A stretch of 39,083 nt of DNA from JAVBJV01 sp031555315 (GCA_031555315.1 JAVBUO010000029.1:1-39083); one strand, 5' to 3'; shown: positions 15,289 to 23,963, counted from the first letter of the stretch. Numbers and translations are program-made. The notes: generated by a model from the letters alone, not told the origin.

Positions 15289-17184
15289 ATGCTGCCCGTC
15301 GTCCCCCCCCCTGCCGCGCCGGACAACGCGCCCCCAGCTTCCGGGGCCAGGGCGATCGAGGCTGCCTTGCAGACCATGCCAGGCAGCCCGGGCGTCTATC
15401 GCATGCTGAACACCAAAGGGGACGTGCTTTACGTCGGCAAGGCGCTGAACCTGAAGAAGCGCGTGACGGCCTACACCCAGCCCGTGCGCCTGCCCGAGCG
15501 CCTGCGCCGCATGGTCGCCGAAACCGCGGCGATGGAGGTGGTCACCACCCCGACCGAGGCCGAGGCACTGCTGCTGGAAGCCAACCTGATCAAGAAACTG
15601 GCGCCGCGCTACAACATCCTGCTGCGCGACGACAAATCCTTCCCCTGGCTGATGCTGACCGAAGACCACCCGTATCCGCAGATCGCCAAGCACCGCGGCG
15701 CGCAGGTCCGCCAAGGCTCCTACTGGGGGCCGTTCGCGTCGGGGCTGGCGGTGAACCAGACCCTCAACACGCTGCAGCGCGTGTTCCTGTTGCGCAACTG
15801 CGCCGACACGGTGTTCGCCAACCGCACGCGCCCGTGCCTGCTGTTTCAGATCAAGCGTTGCGCAGCGCCGTGCGTGGGTAAAATTTCAGAAGCCGATTAC
15901 GCCCGGCTGGTCACCCAGGCCAAGACCTTCCTGAGCGGCAAAAGCGTCGCCATTCAGCGCGAACTCGCCGCCGAGATGGAACGCGCCGCCGAGGCGCTGG
16001 AATTCGAGCGCGCCGCCAGCCTGCGCGACCGCATCCGCAGCCTGACGCACGTACAGGGGCAGGACGTGATCAACCCCGCCAGCCTCGACAATGCCGACGT
16101 CATCGCGTTGCATCAGGCGGCGGGGCAGTCCTGCGTGCAGGTGTTCTTCGTGCGCGGCGGGCACAACAACGGCACCCGCGCCTTCTTCCCCGCCCAGGCG
16201 AAGGGCGAGGATCCGCCCGACGTGATGGCCGCCTTCCTCGCCCAGTTCTACGACGACAAACCGCCGCCGCCGCTGGTGCTGGTCAACCACATCCCCGCCG
16301 AGGATACGCTGATCGCCCAGGCGCTGTCGCTGAAGGCCGGCCGCAAGGTCGAGATCCTGCGCCCGCGGCGCGGCGAAAAGCACGCCGTCGTCGCCCATGC
16401 CGAAACCAACGCACGCGAGGCGCTGGAACGCCGCCTGGCCGAAAACGCCGCGCAGACCAGACTGCTGGAAGGCGTCGCCACCCTGTTCGACCTGCCCGCC
16501 CCGCCGGCGCGGATCGAGATCTACGACAACAGCCATATCATGGGCGCCAACGCCTATGGCGTAATGGTGGTCGCCGACGCGCAGGGTTTCAACAAGGCCG
16601 CCTATCGCAAGTTCGCGATCAAGGGGCCGATCACCCCGGGCGATGATTTCGCGATGATGCGCGAGGTGATGACCCGCCGCTTCGCCCGCGCCCAGAAGGA
16701 AGACCCCGACCGCAGCGCCGGCACCTGGCCCGATCTGGTGCTGATCGACGGCGGCGCGGGCCAGCTTTCCGCCACCGCCGCCGTGCTGCGCGATCTGGGG
16801 ATCGACGATGTGCTGCTGGTCGCCATCGCCAAGGGGCCGGACCGCGATGCCGGGCGCGAATGGCTGCACCGCGAAGGGCACGCGCCCGTTCAGTTGCCGC
16901 CGCGCGATCCGGTTCTGTACTATCTGCAACGCCTGCGCGACGAGGCGCACCGCTACGCGATCACCACCCACCGCAGCGGACGTTCGAAAAACCTGCGCAG
17001 CAGCGAGCTCGACGACGTTCCCGGCATCGGCGCGGCGCGTAAGCGCGCGCTGCTCAACCACTTCGGCTCGGCCCGCGCCGTGAAGGCGGCGGGGCTGGCG
17101 GATCTGGAAGCAGCGCCGGGCATCAGCAGCGCCACGGCGCGGCGGATCTACGCCCATTTCCATTCTGGCGCCGATTGGGGATAG
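15289..17184 (+). CDS. uvrC: Excinuclease ABC subunit C
   Basis: The 631-residue protein is the nuclease that makes the 3' and 5' incisions in nucleotide excision repair with UvrA and UvrB. Domains in order: a GIY-YIG nuclease (GVYRMLNTKGDVLYVGKALNLKKR, here split by position 35-58), a Cys-bearing segment with four cysteines near residues 165-192, and a UVR/UvrB-interaction helix pair (AAEALEFERAASLRDRIRSL). An RNase H-like endonuclease domain (IEIYDNSHIMGANAYGVMVV) and C-terminal helix-hairpin-helix repeats follow. I chose the ATG at 15289. The in-frame ATG at 15175 would add 38 residues read through DnaA-box-like noncoding DNA. pgsA follows by 10 bp. Confidence 0.95.
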   Translation: MLPVVPPPAAPDNAPPASGARAIEAALQTMPGSPGVYRMLNTKGDVLYVGKALNLKKRVTAYTQPVRLPERLRRMVAETAAMEVVTTPTEAEALLLEANLIKKLAPRYNILLRDDKSFPWLMLTEDHPYPQIAKHRGAQVRQGSYWGPFASGLAVNQTLNTLQRVFLLRNCADTVFANRTRPCLLFQIKRCAAPCVGKISEADYARLVTQAKTFLSGKSVAIQRELAAEMERAAEALEFERAASLRDRIRSLTHVQGQDVINPASLDNADVIALHQAAGQSCVQVFFVRGGHNNGTRAFFPAQAKGEDPPDVMAAFLAQFYDDKPPPPLVLVNHIPAEDTLIAQALSLKAGRKVEILRPRRGEKHAVVAHAETNAREALERRLAENAAQTRLLEGVATLFDLPAPPARIEIYDNSHIMGANAYGVMVVADAQGFNKAAYRKFAIKGPITPGDDFAMMREVMTRRFARAQKEDPDRSAGTWPDLVLIDGGAGQLSATAAVLRDLGIDDVLLVAIAKGPDRDAGREWLHREGHAPVQLPPRDPVLYYLQRLRDEAHRYAITTHRSGRSKNLRSSELDDVPGIGAARKRALLNHFGSARAVKAAGLADLEAAPGISSATARRIYAHFHSGADWG

Positions 17185-17194
17185 ACTGTCCCTC

Positions 17195-17785
17195 ATGCCG
17201 ACAGACCTTCCGAATCTGCTGACGCTTTCGCGGATCGCCGCCATTCCGCTGATGATCGCCTTCGCGGCCCTGCAGGTCGGGTGGGGCGATTTCCTCGCCT
17301 GTCTGGTCTTCAGCGCCGCGGCGATCACCGATTACTTCGACGGCAAGATCGCCCGCGACCGCCGCATGACCAGCGATTTCGGCCGCATGCTCGACCCGAT
17401 CGCCGACAAGCTGCTGGTCGGCGCGGCGCTGATGCTGCTGGCCGGACTGGGCCAGTTGAGCAGCACCGGCCTGTACCCCGCCATCATCATCATGCTGCGT
17501 GAAATCCTGGTCTCCGGCCTGCGCGAATATCTGGCCGCCGTGAAGGCGACGGGCCTGCCGGTCACCCATCTGGCCAAATGGAAAACCGGCTTTCAGATGG
17601 GCGCGCTGGGCGCATTGCTGGCCGGCGACCGGACCGCGGCGATGCTGCACCTCGACATCATTCCCGTCGCGACGATCGGCGAGGCCATGCTGTGGGCCGC
17701 CGCCGCGCTGACCGCCGTCACCGGCTGGGATTATCTGCTGGCCGGACTGCGCCAGGTCGCGCGGATCGATCAGGACCAGCCGTAA
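17195..17785 (+). CDS. pgsA: CDP-diacylglycerol-glycerol-3-phosphate 3-phosphatidyltransferase
   Basis: The 196-residue inner-membrane enzyme forms phosphatidylglycerol phosphate from CDP-diacylglycerol and glycerol 3-phosphate. The complete CDP-alcohol phosphatidyltransferase motif is present: D46, D49, G50, A53, R54, G63, D67 and D71. The N-terminus NLLTLSRIAAIPLM and several hydrophobic helices fit PgsA. It lies 10 bp after uvrC, a widespread uvrC-pgsA pairing, and 1 bp before mobB, so all three probably share a transcript. Confidence 0.95.
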   Translation: MPTDLPNLLTLSRIAAIPLMIAFAALQVGWGDFLACLVFSAAAITDYFDGKIARDRRMTSDFGRMLDPIADKLLVGAALMLLAGLGQLSSTGLYPAIIIMLREILVSGLREYLAAVKATGLPVTHLAKWKTGFQMGALGALLAGDRTAAMLHLDIIPVATIGEAMLWAAAALTAVTGWDYLLAGLRQVARIDQDQP

Positions 17786-17786
17786 C

Positions 17787-18296
17787 ATGCCGCAACCACC
17801 GATCATCGGACTCGTCGGCTGGTCCGGCAGCGGCAAGACCACGCTGCTGACCGCCGTTCTGCCGCTTCTGGTGGCGCGCGGCCTGCGCGTTTCGACCATC
17901 AAGCACGCCCATCACGGTTTCGATCTCGACCGTCCCGGCAAGGACACGTTCCGCCATCGCGAGGCCGGCGCCACCGAAACACTGGTGCTGGGCGGCACGC
18001 GCTGGGCGCTGATGCACGAACTGCGCAACGAAGACGAACCCGCGCTGGAAGATCTGCTCGGGCATATGTCGGCCGTCGACATCATCGTGGTGGAGGGGTT
18101 CAAATCGCACCCGTTTCCAAAGATCGAGATTCATCGCCCGCTACTCGGTAAACCGCCGATCTGGCCCGATCAGCCCGGAATCGTCGCCGTGGCGAGCGAT
18201 GCGCCGCTGCCGGACTGTCCGCACCCCGTGCTGGATCTCGCCGCGCCGGCACGGGTTGCCGAATTCATGCTGGCCTGCGCATATACGCCGACATGA
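17787..18296 (+). CDS. mobB: Molybdopterin-guanine dinucleotide biosynthesis accessory protein MobB
   Basis: The 169-residue P-loop GTPase has Walker A GWSGSGKTT (11-19), the STIKHAHHGFDLDRPGKDT segment and the VVEGFKSHPFPKIEIHR motif typical of MobB. It assists MobA in attaching GMP to the molybdenum cofactor, probably by supplying GTP. No mobA is visible in the window. Together with moaD and moaE downstream, it forms a molybdenum-cofactor group appended to uvrC-pgsA. Its start is 1 bp after the pgsA stop. Confidence 0.94.
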   Translation: MPQPPIIGLVGWSGSGKTTLLTAVLPLLVARGLRVSTIKHAHHGFDLDRPGKDTFRHREAGATETLVLGGTRWALMHELRNEDEPALEDLLGHMSAVDIIVVEGFKSHPFPKIEIHRPLLGKPPIWPDQPGIVAVASDAPLPDCPHPVLDLAAPARVAEFMLACAYTPT

Positions 18297-18338
18297 CAAG
18301 TTTCTATAGTATTATCGCTCGCAAACATTTTCAGCCCG

Positions 18339-18350
18339 GGTAATATTACC
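18339..18350. promoter_or_regulatory. 12-bp perfect palindrome upstream of the lipoprotein gene
   Basis: GGTAATATTACC is a perfect self-complementary 12-mer in the 100-bp gap after mobB, flanked by GC-rich bases (CCCGGG and GCCCGG). It lies 47 bp before the lipoprotein start. It could be an operator for a dimeric regulator, or part of a small stem-loop. No binding protein can be named. Confidence 0.35.
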
Positions 18351-18396
18351 GCCCGGTCTTCATTCAAGCCCGTTTTCCGGCCCGAGGAACATCCCG

Positions 18397-19002
18397 ATGC
18401 GTCGTATCGCACTTCTGTCTCTGATCTCCCTGCTCCCCGCCTGCGCTTCGAACGACGGCCGGCCAACTCCCGACATGGCATTCGGATTCGGCAGCACGAC
18501 CGTCCACACCCCCGAGGTCGACGGTTACACCATGCAGCGCGTCACCGGACAGCCGGACAACGTGCCGCCGCTGAGCGTGGAACGGGGCAACGTCTGGCCC
18601 AGGAATCTGCTGGCGCGTACCTCCGACCAGCCGATGCCCAGCCCGCAGGAACACGACACCCAGCCGCCGGCCCAGCCCGCGCCAAGCCGCGGCAGTTCGA
18701 CGCCGCCGCCGCGCGGTTCGGCTGCCGATCCGTATTTGCTGCACCCGCCCAGCGGCTCCATCACAGTGCCGGCAACCGCAGCGCCGACCGCCCCGGTGGT
18801 AACGACACCGCCGCCGCCGTCGCAGGCCGGGCGTCCCGTTGTTGTGCCGGGCGCGGTTCCGGGTGTGACGACCGGGGGCACGGACCACTACCGGACCTAT
18901 CAGACCCCGGGCACCGGCGGCAGCGGCATCATCGTGCCCGGCTCCGGCAACCTCGACACCGTGATCGGCCCGGACGGCAGGGTCACCACCGTTCCCCGCT
19001 AA
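18397..19002 (+). CDS. Proline-rich predicted lipoprotein, unknown function
   Basis: The 201-residue protein starts with a lipoprotein signal peptide ending in the lipobox LPAC, so C16 should be lipidated. The first ~70 mature residues contain a short ordered segment (TVHTPEVDGYTMQRVTGQPD, LSVERGNVWP). The rest is low-complexity, rich in Pro, Thr and Gly (PPAQPAPS, PPPPSQAG) and ends with IGPDGRVTTVPR. It is probably anchored in the outer or inner membrane with a flexible periplasmic tail. I recognise no function. It sits between mobB and moaD, 43 bp before moaD. Confidence 0.82.
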   Translation: MRRIALLSLISLLPACASNDGRPTPDMAFGFGSTTVHTPEVDGYTMQRVTGQPDNVPPLSVERGNVWPRNLLARTSDQPMPSPQEHDTQPPAQPAPSRGSSTPPPRGSAADPYLLHPPSGSITVPATAAPTAPVVTTPPPPSQAGRPVVVPGAVPGVTTGGTDHYRTYQTPGTGGSGIIVPGSGNLDTVIGPDGRVTTVPR

Positions 19003-19045
19003 GCGGCCCGGCCCGGCGCGAAACGCGCAGGAAGGAGAATACATC

Positions 19046-19297
19046 ATGAACGTGCTGTATTTCTCGTGGTTGAGGGAACGCACGGGCATCGGCGAAGAAC
19101 AGGTCGCGCCACCGGCGGGCATCGCCACGGTGGGCGATCTGGTCGCGTGGCTGAAAACCCGCAGCCCCGGACACCAGGCCGCGTTCTCGGTGATGCAGAC
19201 GGTGCGTTGCGCCGTGAACCAGGACATGGCGCGCCTCGACACACCGATCGGCCCCGACGACGAGGTGGCGTTCTTCCCTCCGGTCACCGGCGGCTGA
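19046..19297 (+). CDS. moaD: Molybdopterin synthase small subunit
   Basis: The 83-residue ubiquitin-like protein ends in the required Gly-Gly (FFPPVTGG), whose C-terminus is adenylated and thiocarboxylated to carry sulfur for molybdopterin. The N-terminus NVLYFSWLRERTGIGEEQV matches MoaD. A strong ribosome-binding site (AAGGAG) lies 8-9 bases before the ATG. moaE begins 1 bp after the stop, so the two subunits are made together. Confidence 0.96.
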   Translation: MNVLYFSWLRERTGIGEEQVAPPAGIATVGDLVAWLKTRSPGHQAAFSVMQTVRCAVNQDMARLDTPIGPDDEVAFFPPVTGG

Positions 19298-19298
19298 T

Positions 19299-19763
19299 AT
19301 GGCGACGGTCCGCGTCCAGACCGCCGACTTCGACACCGGCGCGGAAATCGCGCAACTGACGGCCGGGCGCAGCGATATCGGCGGGGTCGGCGTGTTCATC
19401 GGCACGGTGCGCGGACAGGCGGACGGCCGCGCGCTGCACGCGATGACGCTGGAACACTATCCCGGCATGACCGAACGTGCGCTGCGCCAAATCGCCACCG
19501 AGGCCGAGGCGCGCTGGCAGTTGCTGGGCTGCACGGTGATTCACCGCGTCGGCAGATTGGAACCCGGCGCGCAGATCGTGCTGGTCACCGCCGCCGCCGC
19601 GCATCGCCAGGCCGCGCTGGACGCCACCGCCTTTCTGATCGACTGGCTGAAAACCCGCGCGCCGTTCTGGAAACAGGAGCACTTCGCCGATGGCTCCAGC
19701 GCCTGGGTCGACGCGCGCGAGGACGACGAACACGCCGCGGCGCGCTGGAACGCCAAAAGCTGA
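19299..19763 (+). CDS. moaE: Molybdopterin synthase catalytic subunit
   Basis: The 154-residue protein is the large subunit that transfers sulfur from MoaD to cyclic pyranopterin monophosphate. Recognisable features are GVGVFIGTVRG, LEHYPGMTERAL, the VIHRVGRLEPGAQIVLV strand and the catalytic lysines K118 and K125 in LKTRAPFWKQEHF. Length and motifs match MoaE. It ends the rightward cofactor group. The 90 bp to the convergent GT39 gene hold no gene that I can see. Confidence 0.96.
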   Translation: MATVRVQTADFDTGAEIAQLTAGRSDIGGVGVFIGTVRGQADGRALHAMTLEHYPGMTERALRQIATEAEARWQLLGCTVIHRVGRLEPGAQIVLVTAAAAHRQAALDATAFLIDWLKTRAPFWKQEHFADGSSAWVDAREDDEHAAARWNAKS

Positions 19764-19853
19764 TCACGACCGCGGAGCAGAAGCGGGACGCCGCGCATCA
19801 TCAGGACCGGCATCCGCGACAACTGTTCGGCAAAGGTTCGCTGAAGCCAGGCC

Positions 19854-21305
19854 TCAATACCCCCTGAAACCTTCCAGCCGGTAGATGCGATAACGCACCG
19901 ACGCGCCCGGATGGGTCCAGATGGTCAGCGCCGAGATCTGCGTCGCGTTCGTGAACCGCGCCAGAACATCGGCCACCTCGGCCCGCCGCGTCACCCACAG
20001 CAGTGGCTGCGTGTCCCCGGCGCGCAGCGGCGATTCCAGTTCGTACTGGTTGCCGGCCACACCGCTGTCGTTCCACATCAGCGCGTCCAGCGGATGCGGG
20101 TGGACGTAGAACAGCATGCTCGCCATGTCGCGTCGCTGGTCGAACAGCAGCCGTGTATCCGGATTCTGCATCCAGGTCTGCCCGATCATCCGCCCCAGTT
20201 GTGCCTGTCCGCGCTGGCGCGCCCATGGGTCGAGGTGACGCGGCAGCGGATATCCCGCCGTCGCCGCCACCCCCGGCCCGACGAGCATCACCACACCGGC
20301 GATCACATGCAACACGACCGACGCCTTTAGAATCCATTCCCGCCCGCGCTGCACACACCACGCCACCACCAGCAGCGTCGCCGCGACATAGGCCGCCGCC
20401 GCCCAGTTGGCATTGGCGCGCGACACGAACGCCTCGGCCGTCATGATCAGCAGCAAGGGCGCAGCGAACAGCACCAGCAGCCGCAGCCGCGCATCCGTCC
20501 ACAGACGGCGGACCGTGGCGAAGCAGACCAGCAGCACCGCAAACAGCAGCGGTCCGAACACCGCGAACTGCGCGCCGATGAACTCCAGCCCGGAGCGCAG
20601 GCCGAAATGCGGCCCGCCCGACAGATTGGCGTTCGCCCCGACGTGGCGCACCGTCGCCATGCCGTTCGCCAAATTCCAGGCGATGTTCGGCGCCATCACC
20701 GCCAGCATCAGCGCCAGTGCCGCGGCCAGCCCGGCAGGCCGCGCATGGCGGCGCAGATCGGCGTCGAACACCGCCAGCAGCACAAGGCTCGGCACGAACA
20801 TCGCCATCGCGTATTTGGCCAGCATCCCCATGCCGAGCGCCGCACCCAGCACGCACCACCAGACAAACCCCGCGCCAGCGCGGATACGCAGCACCGCCAG
20901 CAGCGCCAGCGCCCAGAAAAACAGCAGCGGCGCGTCGGTCGATGCCGTGGTGGCCGAGGCGAACACCGCCGGCAGCGTCGCGTAGACCACCCCCGCCCAG
21001 GCGCCGGTGCGTTCACCGAACAGTGCGTGCCCGGCCTGCATCAGCATGAACGCCACACCGCCGTGCAGCAGCGGCATCCACAGCCGCACGCCGGCTTCCG
21101 TGTCGCCGACCAGCCATGTGCCGGCGCCGATCAGCCAGGCGATCAGCGGTGGCTTGGAAAAATACCCGAAGGCGAAATGCTGCGCCCAGCCCCAGTACTG
21201 CGCCTCGTCGGCGTAGAGTTCGGGAAAGTTGAACAGCAGCCAGATCAGCCGCAGCGCGGTCAGCGCGCCGATCGCGAAAAGAGCGTGTTTGCGGGTCATG
21301 CCCAT
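19854..21305 (-). CDS. GT39-family integral membrane glycosyltransferase (ArnT/PMT_2-like)
   Basis: The 483-residue protein has about ten hydrophobic segments. Its first external loop holds the family acidic pair in FPELYADEAQYWGWAQ, followed by YFSKPPLIAWLIG, as in ArnT and related C-type transferases. Enzymes of this kind move a sugar from a polyprenyl-phosphate donor onto lipid A, a polysaccharide or a protein at the periplasmic face. The C-terminal ~120 residues form a soluble periplasmic domain. The start may be the ATG at 21305 or the one two codons later. The gene lies 36 bp downstream of the aminotransferase on the same strand. Acceptor unknown. Confidence 0.88.
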   Translation of the reverse strand: MGMTRKHALFAIGALTALRLIWLLFNFPELYADEAQYWGWAQHFAFGYFSKPPLIAWLIGAGTWLVGDTEAGVRLWMPLLHGGVAFMLMQAGHALFGERTGAWAGVVYATLPAVFASATTASTDAPLLFFWALALLAVLRIRAGAGFVWWCVLGAALGMGMLAKYAMAMFVPSLVLLAVFDADLRRHARPAGLAAALALMLAVMAPNIAWNLANGMATVRHVGANANLSGGPHFGLRSGLEFIGAQFAVFGPLLFAVLLVCFATVRRLWTDARLRLLVLFAAPLLLIMTAEAFVSRANANWAAAAYVAATLLVVAWCVQRGREWILKASVVLHVIAGVVMLVGPGVAATAGYPLPRHLDPWARQRGQAQLGRMIGQTWMQNPDTRLLFDQRRDMASMLFYVHPHPLDALMWNDSGVAGNQYELESPLRAGDTQPLLWVTRRAEVADVLARFTNATQISALTIWTHPGASVRYRIYRLEGFRGY

Positions 21306-21341
21306 ATCCGTAACGCGCGCGCCGCAGCCTGGGAAGATGCT

Positions 21342-22508
21342 CTATCCCGCGTCGAGTTCGTCGCGGATCAGATCGGCCAGAATACCGATCCCCTCGGCGA
21401 TCTTTGCCGGCGGCACCGTGGCGAACGACAGGCGCAGCGTGTTGTGCCGCGCCTCGTTGGCATAGAACGGACCGCCGGGCACGAACGCCACGTTGCGCTC
21501 CACCGCGCGCGCCAGCAGTTTCATGCTGTCGATCCGCTCCGGCAGTTCGACCCAGATGAACATGCCACCTTCCGGCCGGCTCCAGTGCACGCCCTGCGGC
21601 ATGCGCTGCTGCATCACGTCGAGCATCACGTTGCATTGCCTGGCATAGAGTTCGCGGATCACAGGAATGTGTCTGTCGAGCAGGCCGGTCTTCACCGTTT
21701 CATAGGCGACGCGCTGCGTGAAGCTCGGCGTATGCAGATCGGCGGCCTGTTTCGCCTGCACCAGCTTGAACAGGATGTCCTCGGGCGCGAGCACGTAGCC
21801 CAGCCGGAGACCGGGTGCCAGCACCTTCGAGAACGAACCCATATACACCACGCCATCCGAGTTCATCGAGAACAGCGACGGCAGTTCGTTGCCCGAATAG
21901 CTGAGCGCCCCGTACGGATCGTCTTCGAGCAGCAGCACACCATGTTCGCGCGCCCGCGCCACCAGCGCCTGGCGGCGGTCCAGCGGCAGGCGGCGACCGG
22001 TGGGGTTCTGGAAATTCGGGATCGTGTAGAAGAACCGTGCGTTAGCCGCCACCTCGGCGGTCAGCGCCTCGGGCAGCAGCCCCCTGTCGTCCGAGGCCAC
22101 CGACACATAGGCCGGCTCGTACAGCGAAAACGCCTGCAGCGCCCCCAGATAGGTCGGCGTTTCGACCAGCACCTTGCTGCCCGGGTCGATCAGCACCTTG
22201 CCCAGCAGATCCAGCCCCTGCTGCGAACCGGTGGTCACCATCACCCGCGCCGCGTCGGTGTTGTGGCGGCGCGCGATCCATTCGCGCAGCGCCATCACCC
22301 CCTCGGTCGGTCCGTACTGCAGCGCCGCCTGCGGGTTGTCGGCAAAAACCCGCGCGCAGGCCGCCTGCATTTCGGCGACCGGGAACGTATCCGGCGACGG
22401 CAGGCCGCCGGCGAAGGAAATCACCTCGGGGCGTTCGGTGACCTTGAGGATTTCACGGATGGCCGAACTTGTCAGTTGCTGCGCGCGACGGGAGATGGTC
22501 CAGGACAT
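21342..22508 (-). CDS. PLP-dependent aminotransferase, LysN/2-aminoadipate-type (class I/II)
   Basis: The 388-residue enzyme lacks an N-terminal helix-turn-helix, so it is not a MocR regulator but a stand-alone aminotransferase. Family features are ISFAGGLPSPDTFP, LQYGPTEGVMALREWIA, NFQNPTG (165-171), DDPYG (196-200) and the PLP-binding K228 in GSFSKVLAPGLRLGY. Related enzymes include LysN and aromatic or branched-chain aminotransferases, so the substrate is uncertain. A leader hairpin lies upstream at 22559-22574. It is divergent from petP/petR-like genes, as aminotransferase genes often are in these bacteria. Confidence 0.92.
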   Translation of the reverse strand: MSWTISRRAQQLTSSAIREILKVTERPEVISFAGGLPSPDTFPVAEMQAACARVFADNPQAALQYGPTEGVMALREWIARRHNTDAARVMVTTGSQQGLDLLGKVLIDPGSKVLVETPTYLGALQAFSLYEPAYVSVASDDRGLLPEALTAEVAANARFFYTIPNFQNPTGRRLPLDRRQALVARAREHGVLLLEDDPYGALSYSGNELPSLFSMNSDGVVYMGSFSKVLAPGLRLGYVLAPEDILFKLVQAKQAADLHTPSFTQRVAYETVKTGLLDRHIPVIRELYARQCNVMLDVMQQRMPQGVHWSRPEGGMFIWVELPERIDSMKLLARAVERNVAFVPGGPFYANEARHNTLRLSFATVPPAKIAEGIGILADLIRDELDAG

Positions 22509-22558
22509 GGCACTTCTGTCTAGATCGGGTTACAGGGAAGAAAAACAGCCGGGGCAGG

Positions 22559-22574
22559 CGAACAAGCCTGTTCG
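22559..22574 (-). promoter_or_regulatory. Stem-loop in the leader of the LysN-type aminotransferase gene
   Basis: Read on the minus strand, CGAACA-GGCT-TGTTCG forms a 6-bp hairpin. An alternative stem, CAGGC with GCCTG, uses overlapping bases. A TGTTTTTCTT tract follows about 10 bases later. Mutually exclusive stems near a T-rich tract are suggestive of attenuation, but the terminator stem is weak. Confidence 0.25.
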
Positions 22575-22652
22575 TCTTTCTGGACAAGGCTGGCATAATG
22601 CCGCGTCGGGCCTGTCTCGCTGAAAGGAAGCACAGTCATCACACCGCCAGTT

Positions 22653-22669
22653 TTGTAATAAAATTACAA
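22653..22669. promoter_or_regulatory. Palindrome TTGTAAT-N3-ATTACAA, candidate operator of the MarR-like PetP
   Basis: Two perfect 7-bp arms are separated by AAA. The 17-bp site has the size and symmetry of MarR-family operators and lies in the 226-bp divergent promoter region between the aminotransferase and the MarR-like gene. A TTGTAAA half-site follows at 22682-22688. Autoregulation by the adjacent regulator is inferred from position. Confidence 0.5.
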
Positions 22670-22734
22670 TTCTTAGGTAAATTGTAAAATCCACCCGCTT
22701 AACATGTCAACAGAACTGACCTAAAAAGATCTGC

Positions 22735-23247
22735 ATGTCCGGAATGGCTGACCCACGCGGCGCGGCTGGCGCCAACCTTCTGTTCCTGCGCGAGGAAGAA
22801 ATCCGCCTGGCACAGGATCTGCTGTTTTTCGCCTACCGCAACTTCACCGCCGGCGCCGACACGATCCTCGAAGGTCTCGACCTCGGGCGCGCGCATCACC
22901 GCGCGCTGCATTTCATCGGGCGGAACGCGAACATCACGGTCAGCGATCTGCTCGGTATCCTCGGTATCACGAAGCAGAGCCTGGCGCGCGTGCTCAGCAC
23001 GCTGATCGAACAGGGTTACGTGGCGCAAACTCAGGGGCATATCGACCGCCGCCAGCGCCTGCTGGCGCTGACCACGAAAGGCCAGGCGCTGGAGCGCCGC
23101 CTGTTCGAACAGCAGCGCGCCCTGCTGGCCGATGCCTACCGCCAGGCCGGTGCGGCGGCGGTCGAAGGCTTCAAACGTGTGCTGCGCGGGGTTGCCGATG
23201 CACCTCCTGCCAGCCCGGCCCCAACCAGCCTTACGGGGCGATCATGA
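22735..23247 (+). CDS. petP: MarR-family regulator, PetP-like
   Basis: The 170-residue protein has a winged helix-turn-helix of MarR type (about 60-125): HHRALHFIGRNANITVSDLL, then GITKQSLARVLSTLIEQGYV and the wing QTQGHIDRRQRLLALT. The opening LREEEIRLAQDLLFFAYRNF and the coupling to an OmpR-type regulator match PetP, known from Rhodobacter capsulatus petPR, where the pair is needed for cytochrome bc1 synthesis. The role in this organism is unproven. The start at 22735 has a poor ribosome-binding site; the in-frame ATG at 22744 is an alternative. Its stop overlaps the response regulator start (ATGA). Confidence 0.8.
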   Translation: MSGMADPRGAAGANLLFLREEEIRLAQDLLFFAYRNFTAGADTILEGLDLGRAHHRALHFIGRNANITVSDLLGILGITKQSLARVLSTLIEQGYVAQTQGHIDRRQRLLALTTKGQALERRLFEQQRALLADAYRQAGAAAVEGFKRVLRGVADAPPASPAPTSLTGRS

Positions 23248-23963
23248 ACGCACCGCCGCACACCGATGGCCCGCACGTCCTGGTGGTGGACGATGACGAA
23301 CGTCTGCGCCGTCTGCTGGCACGCTACCTGAGCGAGAACGGCTTTCGCGTGACCGCCGCTGAAAACGCCGCCGAAGCCCGTGCCCGGCTGGCGTTTCTGG
23401 AACCCGACGTTCTGGTGCTGGACATCAGCATGCCGGGCGAGAGCGGCCTGGAACTGACCGAAAGCCTGCGCCACGACCGCGACATCCCCGTCATGCTGTT
23501 GACGGCGCGCGGCGCCCCGGAAGACCGGATCGCCGGGTTCGAGGCTGGCGCCGATGACTATCTGCCGAAGCCGTTCGACCCGCGCGAGCTGGTGCTGCGC
23601 ATCCGCGCATTGCTGCGCCGCTCCGCGCCCCTGCCCCAACAAACCACCGGCACGACGAACAACGGGCCACTGAAACTGGGAACGGCAAGCTTCGATCCTG
23701 TCCGCAACGAACTGACCGGACCTGACGGCGTCATCCGCCTGACGGCCGGCGAGATCGGCCTGCTGTCGGCGCTGGCCCGCCGCCCGAACGAGATCATGTC
23801 GCGCGAGGAAATCTCGGAATTCCTCGGCATGGGGGAACAGGGCGAACGCGCCATCGACGTGCAGGTCACCCGCCTGCGCCGCAAGATCGAAACCGATCAG
23901 CGCGAGCCACGATTCCTGCTGACCCTGCGCGGCAAGGGCTACATGCTGCGCCCGGACCGCTGA
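23244..23963 (+). CDS. petR: OmpR-family response regulator, PetR-like
   Basis: The 239-residue protein has a receiver domain (about 10-125) with the acidic cluster D16-D18, phospho-acceptor D60 in VLVLDISMPG, T87 and K109 in YLPKPFDP. An OmpR-type winged helix (about 145-235) shows LTAGEIGLLSALARRPNEIM and RAIDVQVTRLRRKIE. The start overlaps the MarR-like gene and the kinase follows by 3 bp, so the three are one operon. In Rhodobacter the PetR gene is paired with PetP; here a kinase is encoded right after, a plausible partner. Confidence 0.9.
   Translation: MNAPPHTDGPHVLVVDDDERLRRLLARYLSENGFRVTAAENAAEARARLAFLEPDVLVLDISMPGESGLELTESLRHDRDIPVMLLTARGAPEDRIAGFEAGADDYLPKPFDPRELVLRIRALLRRSAPLPQQTTGTTNNGPLKLGTASFDPVRNELTGPDGVIRLTAGEIGLLSALARRPNEIMSREEISEFLGMGEQGERAIDVQVTRLRRKIETDQREPRFLLTLRGKGYMLRPDR

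Noticed and set aside
20607..22523. 638-codon plus-strand frame
   Set aside because: It is Arg/His/Gln-rich and antisense to the GT39 and aminotransferase genes, with no family motif.
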